From NCBI RefSeq assembly GCF_021390935.1, contig NZ_JAJPUI010000004.1:124001-188000 (forward strand): a stretch of DNA of 64,000 nt, written 5' to 3'. Position numbers and translations under genes: made by a program. This document shows positions 55,873 through 64,000 of this stretch, one piece after another (within the stretch, counting starts at the first letter, position 1; the number at the start of each line of letters is the position of its first letter). The stretch is from Streptomyces sp. CC228A. GTDB lineage: Bacteria; Actinomycetota; Actinomycetes; Streptomycetales; Streptomycetaceae. The notes below the pieces were generated by a model. The model saw only the letters and a list, made by a program, of their open reading frames with translations, was not told the origin of the DNA and ran no database searches.

Positions 55873-56518
55873 TCCGTCTGAGGTCCCGGAAGGTGGACTG
55901 CGCCCGTTCGGCAGGGCCGGAGGCGCAGTTCGCCCTCTGCGGCGTCTGTTCCGTCGCCCGCTGCGGGAACGGCATTCCGGCCGAGCACACCGAGGCAGTG
56001 GCCTGACTGAGCGCTCGGGCAACGCCGGCCACGCCGTCGAGGTGGACCTGCCGATCGAGCAGGTGACCATCGCTGACTCGGTCGAGGCCACCGCAACCGT
56101 GCGCTGCCCGCTCGGACCCGCTCGCCGCGGAGCCCGCTTCCACCAGGCCCACGACTGCACAGGAGCCGCCGGTCCGGGGCTGACGCAGTTCCTCGCCTGC
56201 CGCTGCTACGTCGAGGCACTCGGCCCTGTCCGCACCGCGCTCGTGACCTCCGGGCAGCGGAGTCCGACACCTCGGGGCAGTCACCGCCAACTTCCGCCGG
56301 CAGACGATCGGAGGGACCAACCCGCCACCATCATGAGTCGGCCGTCCACAGGCAGTGCCCGGTGCTCGGACGGCGATGGCGGGACTGCTCCCGTCAGGCG
56401 GTGAGCCTGCAGGGCGGCTCCCTCCGGCATGCCGAACGCCCACCGGCCGCTGACTCCCGACGGGTGAAGGTTCCGTCCGCCGCGCGTACCTGCCGTGCGT
56501 CACGGGGACCACCCACCG
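55873..56518. other. intergenic stretch without a convincing gene
   Basis: These 646 bases have several open frames on both strands but no motif or ribosome site that I can support. Composition is closer to that of the region upstream of the secreted-protein gene than to the core genes. The last 20 bases, with GGGGA, serve the DUF1304 gene. Confidence 0.4.
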
Positions 56519-56893
56519 GTGAACGTCCTCGCCCAGGTCTGCGCGCTCGCCGCCGCCGTGAACCACGTGACCGCCGGTGTGCTGGAGAGCTTCTTCTTCC
56601 ACCGTCCCGCCGTACGCCGCCTCCTCACCCGCACCGACGACCACTCGCCCGCACTGCGCCTGTGGACGTTCAACGTCGGCTTCTACAACATCTTCCTCGC
56701 CTGCGGGGTCCTCGCCGGACTCGTCGCCCACTGGACCGGCCACCCCACCACCGGCCGCGCCCTCGTGCTGTATGCCGCTTCCTTCATGGCCGCGGCCGGT
56801 GCCGTTCTCCTGGTCTCCGACCGGCGCCTCTGGAGGGGTGCGCTGGGCCAGGGGCTCCTGCCGCTCGTCGCCGTGGTGGCGCTCCTCGTGTGA
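56519..56893 (+). CDS. DUF1304 family membrane protein
   Basis: This 124-residue protein has four transmembrane helices. The opening VLAQVCALAAAVNHVTAGVLESFFF and the central LWTFNVGFYNIFLACGVLAG (the conserved NxGxYN pattern) are the signatures of DUF1304. The length matches the family. GTG 56519 is chosen because it puts the first helix at the N-terminus; a GTG eight codons upstream is possible. The function of the family is unknown. Confidence 0.87.
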   Translation: MNVLAQVCALAAAVNHVTAGVLESFFFHRPAVRRLLTRTDDHSPALRLWTFNVGFYNIFLACGVLAGLVAHWTGHPTTGRALVLYAASFMAAAGAVLLVSDRRLWRGALGQGLLPLVAVVALLV

Positions 56894-56941
56894 GGCCGGG
56901 AAGGCCTGGCGGGCGGCGGCGCGCTGTCCGGTACGGTCCCC

Positions 56942-57342
56942 GTCAGGCCGCCCACCCTGACCGTCCTCGGCACCGCCTTGCCCCGCCCCTCCCCGGGCCG
57001 CCCCTGATCCGGACACCTGCTGTCCGACACCGGCGTCCGCGTCCGGTGGACGCGGGACCCGGCTCCTTCGCCGAGCTCCAGCGGCCCCCTGGCACCGCTT
57101 TCGAACGGCTCGCCGCCGACGCCGACCTGCTGCTGTGCGAAGCCGGCATCGACCGCCACGACGGGCCGGGTCCGCAGGTCCACCTCACCCCGGAGGACGC
57201 GGGACGCCTCGCCCGCACCGCCGGCGTCGAGCGGCTGCTCGTCACCCACGCGGGGCCCGCCCTCGGCCGGGAGGCCGACGCCCGCCGCGCCGCCGGGGCG
57301 TACGGCGGCCCCACCGCTGCCGCGTACGAGGCGCGTCCACCA
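56942..57342 (+). pseudogene. MBL-fold metallo-hydrolase remnant
   Basis: The N-terminal strand LTVLGTALPRPSPGRP is readable at 56957-57004. It is followed by TGA (57005-57007) at the place where related proteins have Cys, then SGHLLSDTGVRVR. A missing base near 57045 shifts to the frame giving VDAGPGSFAELQR. From there it jumps to the C-terminal part (FERLAADADLLLCEAG, VERLLVTHAG), so about 130 residues, including the HxHxDH metal site, are deleted. This is real decay of a ribonuclease-Z/phosphodiesterase-like gene. The exact ends are uncertain. Confidence 0.65.
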
Positions 57343-57520
57343 CCTCGCCCGCTGGCGGCGCCGCCGAGCGAACCCCGCGGTCACCCGACCGGCAGGACCG
57401 GGAAGGGGCGCCGCCCGTACGCACCGCCCCCGGGCGGCTCCGCCTCGGCCGAGTGCCCCGCGCGGCGCCGCCCCGCGGCCCGGGGAGGACGGGCGCGGGG
57501 CGGGTGGCGCGGGTGGGCGG

Positions 57521-59025
57521 TCAGCGGCGGGGCCAGGCGAACTCCAGGCGCCTCCTGACGCGTTCGTCCCTGACGTGCTCCAGTGCCTCACGCGCCACCG
57601 CGTACGCCCGGCCGTCCGGGTCCCCGCACACCAGGATCCGGTCCAGCGCGTCGACCGCCCGCGGGTCCTGCCGGATCGCCAGGCCCCGTGCCGCCTCCGC
57701 CGCAGTGACCGGATCCGGATCCGCCGACGCCTCCGCCAGCACCTCCCGTACGGCGGGGAGTCCTCCGCCGCGACGGCCAGGGCGTGCGCCGCGGCCGCCC
57801 GCACCCCGGCGTCCCCGTCGCGGGCCAGCACGGTCAGCGCCGCCACCGCCTCCCGGTGCCCGCGCGGTACGAGCCCGGTCACCGCGACCGCCACCCCGCG
57901 CCGCACCCGGGTGTCCGGGTGCACCGCGTGCCGCAGCACGTCCGGCAGGACGGCCGGGTCGCCCTGCGCGCCCAGCGCCCGCACCACCGCCAGGGCCGGC
58001 TCCGCCTCGCGCACCTCGCGCCCCAGCTCCCGCAGCACGGGCAGCGCCCGCGCCCGGAACGCGGCGGCCCCGGCGGTCCCGTGGGCGGTGAGCCGCGCGA
58101 GCACATCCGCCCCCAGCGCCTGCCGCAGCGGGTCGGACGCCCCGCACCAGCGCACCGCGGCGGTGAACGTCTCCTCGTCCCCCCGCCGCCCCAGTGCCTC
58201 CGCGGCCTCCACCCAGTCCCCGAGCCCCGGATCCGCGCACCCCAGCGCCCGCCCCGCCAGGTCCTCGGCCGGCGCCCGCACGCCCAGCGCCTCCTCCAGC
58301 AGCGTCACGATCGCCGCGTGCCCCGTCTGCTGCTCGTTCCCCGCAGCCGGCACACCGTCGGCGAGCACCTCCACGACCACCGTCACCCCCTCGTCCTCCG
58401 GCAGGCGCCGTACGACGACGTCGGCGGCGCCGGACGCGTACGCCTCCGCCAGCCCCTCCCTCAGCACCGCCTCCACGTCCCGCCCCAGCCACGAACGGGC
58501 CTCCGCCAGCGCCTCCTCCCGCCCCGGCGCGCCCCTCTCCAGCAGCGCCCGCACGATCGGCAGCGAACCCCGCCGCGCCGCCGCGACCAGCGGCACCCTC
58601 CCGTCCGGGCCGGGCCGCGCCGGATCCGCGCCGTACTCCAGCAGCGCCTCCACCGCGCCGGAGCGGCCCTGCCGCACCGCCCACGCCAGCGCCGTGAACC
58701 CGAACTCCTCCCGCTGGTCGGGCCAGGCCCCGGCCGCGAGGAGCGCCCGCACCGCCTCCGTGTGGCCGTTGCAGGCCGCGCCGCACAGGGGCAGGTCGCC
58801 CGCGGCCTCACCGCAGGCCCGGCCCGGGTCGGCGCCCGCCGCCAGCAGCAGCCTGACGACGGCGGCACGGCCGTTGACCGCCGCCGTGTACAGGACGGTG
58901 ACCCCGTCCTCGTCGGTCGCCTCCGCGGGGGCCCCGGAGCGCAGCAGCCGCACCACCGCGTCGACCTCCCCACTCAGGACGGCCTCGAACAGATCCTCGT
59001 ACACCGGAGCCGGAACCATCGTCAT
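57521..59025 (-). pseudogene. ankyrin-repeat/HEAT-repeat protein, frameshifted near its end
   Basis: The N-terminal ~190 residues are ankyrin repeats (VLYTAAVNGRAAVVRLLLAAGADP, ALAWAVRQGRSGAVEALLEYGADP, PLVAAARRGSLPIVRALLERGA). The C-terminal ~300 residues are HEAT-like helices (PDVLRHAVHPDTRVRRGVAVAV, DGDAGVRAAAAHALAVAA). The frame breaks after EDS and continues in the neighbouring frame as AVREVLAEASADPDP to EFAWPRR at the stop. One missing base in the GGGG run at 57755-57758 explains it; the repaired protein would be about 501 residues. Both repeat types are protein-binding scaffolds. ATG 59025 is chosen; ATG 59019 is an alternative. Confidence 0.75.
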
Positions 59026-59120
59026 ACGTCGACCCTGACCCGCCCGCGAGCCCTTCGCAAACACATTCGCCCCCACGCGTGCCCCGCCCCGTCGCGTGCC
59101 CCGCCCCGTCGCGGACCCGC

Positions 59121-61323
<2,203 letters not shown>

Positions 61324-61341
61324 CACCCCGCCGCACCCCTG

Positions 61342-61379
61342 AGGGGCAGGCCGCCACCCCCACCGCGCGGCCTGCCCCT
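61342..61379 (+). terminator. terminator of sprT
   Basis: A 12-bp stem (61342-61353 with 61368-61379, arm AGGGGCAGGCCG) with a 14-base loop and a TCCCCC tail lies 19 bases after the sprT stop. Confidence 0.8.
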
Positions 61380-61385
61380 TCCCCC

Positions 61386-61620
61386 TGACCTGTGCCGTGC
61401 CCCCTGACTTGCACCTTGCCGGGAGTCCGCGCCTGCCTCCCGACTCGCGCCTCCCCAGGGATCTGCGCCTCCCCCGGGGCCTCTGCCTCCCCAGCGGCCG
61501 GGGTTCCTGGCGGCCGGGCTTCCATGTGCCGGGGCTTTCCGGGCGGCCTGGTGCTCCCGGCGGCCTGGTGCTCCCGGCCGGCCGGCCCTTCCGGGGAGCC
61601 GGGACCTGCCGGCCGGGCAG
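61386..61620. repeat. degenerate repeats downstream of sprT
   Basis: CTGCGCCTCCC-like words recur across 61400-61500. A 17-bp unit GGCGGCCTGGTGCTCCC is exactly duplicated in tandem (61542-61558 and 61559-61575). The 449-base gap to the chorismate mutase gene contains no credible gene; GGTGACYCGG words repeat again near 61667-61692. Confidence 0.65.
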
Positions 61621-61772
61621 CTCCTCCCGGGCGCCCTGCCCCGCGCGCTCGGCCCGGCCCGCCCCGGTGACCCGGCCCGCTCCGGTGACTCGGTCCTCCC
61701 GGGCGGGCCGCGCCCGTCCCGTATCCCGAACACCCCCCGACGAACCGTCCGCAACCCGTCTAAGCTCGCCGC

Positions 61773-62132
61773 ATGAGCACGAGCGACCCCATCGACGGCA
61801 CCGTCCGCGCCGAACTGACCCGGCTGCGCGAGAGCATCGACAACATCGATGCGGCGGTCGTCCATATGCTCGCCGAACGCTTCAAGTGCACCCAGCAGGT
61901 CGGCCTCCTCAAGGCCCGCCACCACCTGCCCCCGGCCGACCCGGCCCGCGAGGCCCGCCAGATCGCCCGCCTCCGGCAGCTCGCCGAATCCGCCAGGCTC
62001 GATCCCGCCTTCGCGGAGAAGCTCCTCAACTTCATCATCGCTGAAGTGATCAGGCACCACGAGCAGATCGCGACCGACCCTTCGACCAGCGACGAAGCCG
62101 CCCCGGAGGTCACCGGAGCCGCCCCGCAGTGA
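61773..62132 (+). CDS. chorismate mutase (AroQ type)
   Basis: This 119-residue all-helical enzyme converts chorismate to prephenate, the branch to phenylalanine and tyrosine. The first helix (LTRLRESIDNIDAAVVHMLAERF) provides the active-site arginines, and VGLLKARHHLPPADPAREARQIARL gives the catalytic lysine (Lys47) and further contacts. There is no fused dehydratase or dehydrogenase domain and no signal peptide. GTCTAAGCT just before the ATG suggests a promoter close to the start and possibly a leaderless transcript. Confidence 0.93.
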   Translation: MSTSDPIDGTVRAELTRLRESIDNIDAAVVHMLAERFKCTQQVGLLKARHHLPPADPAREARQIARLRQLAESARLDPAFAEKLLNFIIAEVIRHHEQIATDPSTSDEAAPEVTGAAPQ

Positions 62133-62367
62133 TCGTGCAGGAGGGATCCCGGCGGCCGGAGCCCCCGCACGCCCGGCGCCCGCGCCACTCTTCCTGACCC
62201 CGCACCGCCCTCACCGCACCCCGACCACCCCCGGCTGCCGCGCAGCGCCCGGCCCGCCGGGCCCCCGCGGGCGGCCCCGCGGCCCGTCACCGCGCCGGTC
62301 CCCGCCGGGCCGGGCGCCATGCCCGCGGACCCCGCGGCGCGGCCGGTGCCGGCCTGGGAGGCCGCCG

Positions 62368-62887
62368 TCAGAGCAGGTCGGTACGGGGGTCGACGGCCCA
62401 GTGGTTGCTGCGGAGCACCCGGTCGGCAAAGGACACGTCCACCTCGCCGAGCAACGTGAACCCGAGGCTGCGGCAGATGCCGTTCGACGGAGCGTTCGCC
62501 GTCGCCGGAAAGGCGTGCACGAGCCCCCACCGACCGTCCTGGCGGGCCAGTTCCAGCAGCATGCGGACACCTCGCTTGGCGAGACCCCGCCCCTGGAACT
62601 CCGGCAGCACCATCCAGCCGATCTCCGACACCGGCCCGGCGCCCTCCCCGCAGGAGCGGTCAGCGGAGGACCACAGGGCCACCGTCCCGGCCACCACACC
62701 CGGCACCCCCGGGCACGATCATCTTGATCCAGTCCACGTCTTCCTGCGCCCGCCGGACATCGCGGCGGACCTTCGCCGCCATGCCCTCCCGGGGCAGCGG
62801 ACCGCCCAGCCCGGCCATCATGGCCGGGTCGCACCGCATCCGGACGTACGCACCGAGGTCGCCGTACTCCACGTCACGCAGCAGCAT
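62368..62887 (-). pseudogene. GNAT family N-acetyltransferase, frameshifted
   Basis: From ATG 62887 (GAGGAG upstream) the frame gives MLLRDVEYGDLGAYVRMRCD through DVDWIKMIVPG, the N-terminal part of a GNAT domain. It then leaves frame. The neighbouring frame continues VPGVVAGTVALWSS, GWMVLPEFQGRGLAKRGVRMLLELA (acetyl-CoA loop Q-G-R-G-L-A) and ICRSLGFTLLGE to the stop at 62368. One missing C (plus strand) in the CCCCC run at 62706-62710 explains the break. Repaired, it is about 173 residues, normal for the family. The substrate is unknown. Confidence 0.78.
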
Positions 62888-63055
62888 CAGCCACTCCTCA
62901 CCCAGGTCCGGGACGAGCCTCGCACACGGGCGCCCCCACACCCGCCCCCGCGGCACCACCGCCGAAACGGGCCGATCCTACTCTCCACGGCGCCCTCCCG
63001 GAGTCGGCGGCGCAACCCGCTGACCAGCCCGCACCGCATCAGGCAGCATGGGGCC

Positions 63056-64000
63056 ATGCCCGCACTGACGCGCGAAGAGGCGCAGACCCGAGCCCGCACC
63101 CTGGACGTCGACCACTACACCGTCGACCTCGACCTGACCACCGGCGACGACACCTTCGACTCCGTCACCCGCATCCGGTTCACCACCCGGACGCCCGGCG
63201 ACACCTTCGTCGAACTCAAGCCGGCCACCCTTCACAGCGTCACCCTCGACGGGCAGCCCCTCGACCCCACCACCCTCGACGACAACCGCCTCCCCCTCAC
63301 CGGCCTCACCGAAGGCCCCCACGAACTCCACGTCCACGCCGCCATGCGCTACTCCCGCACCGGCGAGGGCATGCACCGCTTCACCGACCCCGCCGACGGC
63401 GAGACCTACGTCTACACCCAGCTCTTCCTCGACGACGTCCAACGCGTCTTCGCCGCCTTCGACCAGCCCGACCTCAAGGCGACCTACGACGTCACCGTCA
63501 CCGCCCCCCGGCACTGGACCGTCCTCGCCAACAGCACCACCACCCACACCGGCGACGGCCGCTGGACCGCCGCCACCACCCCCCGCATCTCCACCTACCT
63601 CGTCGCCGTCGCCGCCGGCCCCTGGCACTCCGTCCGCACCCGGCACGCCGGCCTCCCCTTCGGCATCCACTGCCGCCGCTCCCTCGCCCCCCACCTCGAC
63701 GCCGACGCCGAAGAGCTCCTCGACATCACCCGGCAGTGCTTCGACCGCTACCACGAGAAGTTCGAAGAGCCCTACCCCTTCGACTCCTACGACCAGGCAT
63801 TCGTCCCCGAGTTCAACGCCGGCGCCATGGAGAACCCCGGCCTCGTCACCTTCCGCGACGAGTTCGTGTTCCGCTCCGCCGTCACCATCAGCGAACGCCA
63901 GCGGCGCGCCATGGTCATCGCCCACGAGATGGCCCACATGTGGTTCGGCGACCTCGTCACCCTCACCTGGTGGGACGACATCTGGCTCAACGAGTCCTTC
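63056..64000 (+). CDS. pepN: aminopeptidase N (M1 family), 5' part
   Basis: The gene runs off the right edge; 315 codons are present of an expected ~850. The N-terminal beta-sandwich domain (about 1-195) is followed by the catalytic domain with the exopeptidase loop GAMEN near residue 258. The zinc site HEMAH lies near residue 290, and WWDDIWLNESF supplies the third ligand (Glu). This cytoplasmic metalloenzyme trims N-terminal residues from peptides. ATG 63056 leads directly into TREEAQTRARTLDVDHYTVDLDL, typical of actinobacterial PepN. Confidence 0.95.
   Translation, partial: MPALTREEAQTRARTLDVDHYTVDLDLTTGDDTFDSVTRIRFTTRTPGDTFVELKPATLHSVTLDGQPLDPTTLDDNRLPLTGLTEGPHELHVHAAMRYSRTGEGMHRFTDPADGETYVYTQLFLDDVQRVFAAFDQPDLKATYDVTVTAPRHWTVLANSTTTHTGDGRWTAATTPRISTYLVAVAAGPWHSVRTRHAGLPFGIHCRRSLAPHLDADAEELLDITRQCFDRYHEKFEEPYPFDSYDQAFVPEFNAGAMENPGLVTFRDEFVFRSAVTISERQRRAMVIAHEMAHMWFGDLVTLTWWDDIWLNESF

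Overview
This 64 kb window comes from the chromosome of a Streptomyces or a very close actinomycete. The DNA is extremely G+C-rich. Many genes start with GTG and are joined to the previous gene by 4-base ATGA or GTGA overlaps. The gene order (dnaE, his cluster, trp genes, lgt, gltBD) is the one I know from Streptomyces chromosomes. Lineage markers include priA, which does the work of both hisA and trpF, the small trp-operon protein TrpM, and a trypsin very like the S. griseus enzyme. Most of the window is core genome; I see no natural-product cluster, CRISPR array or prophage.

Layout. 1-9.2 kb holds a GNAT enzyme, a Na+/H+ antiporter, an MscS channel, a dienelactone-hydrolase-like enzyme, a secreted M43 metalloprotease, Tat-exported PhoD phosphatase, a membrane-anchored DsbA-like protein and a membrane protein. 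9.6-20.4 kb holds dnaE, a tiny basic protein, a NYN-domain protein, an ABC exporter pair, a membrane protein, YbaK, a LON-domain protein and its partner. 20.7-28.4 kb holds a 551-residue membrane-anchored protein and, divergent from it, hisD-hisC-hisB-(small membrane protein)-hisH-priA-ridA-hisF. 28.4-31.7 kb holds a degenerate repeat array followed by two insertion sequences (IS982 and IS1182 families) placed end to end and separated by CTAG. 31.7-40 kb holds a VOC protein, a TIGR03085 protein, hisI, trpE, three small membrane proteins, trpC, trpM, trpB and trpA. 40-51 kb holds a second DsbA-like protein, lgt, ribokinase, a VIT-family metal transporter, gltB and gltD. 51-64 kb is more accessory: a vWA protein, a VOC protein, a spermidine-synthase-like membrane protein, a gene-poor stretch, a small secreted protein, a DUF1304 protein, a decayed MBL-fold gene, an ankyrin/HEAT protein, a zinc-peptidase-like protein, trypsin SprT, chorismate mutase, a GNAT enzyme and the start of aminopeptidase N.

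How the genes work together. HisI, PriA, HisH/HisF, HisB, HisC and HisD cover most of histidine biosynthesis. PriA should also supply the TrpF step between TrpE (trpD and trpG are not here) and TrpC, followed by TrpB/TrpA. GltB/GltD supply the glutamate that feeds HisC and many other transaminases, and chorismate mutase sits at the competing branch to Phe/Tyr. Lgt and the two DsbA-like proteins serve the cell envelope. PhoD, the M43 protease and SprT are secreted enzymes for scavenging phosphate and protein.

Two patterns cut across the window. First, five genes (an ABC ATPase, the LON partner, trpM, the ankyrin/HEAT protein and a GNAT enzyme) are each broken by what looks like loss of one base in a short G or C run. 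This looks more like systematic sequencing error than real decay. The MBL-fold remnant is different: it has a stop codon, a shift and a large internal deletion. Second, many of the longer intergenic gaps carry their own unrelated degenerate direct-repeat array (about 8 to 94 bp period), including a nearly perfect 8-bp repeat of about 13 copies.
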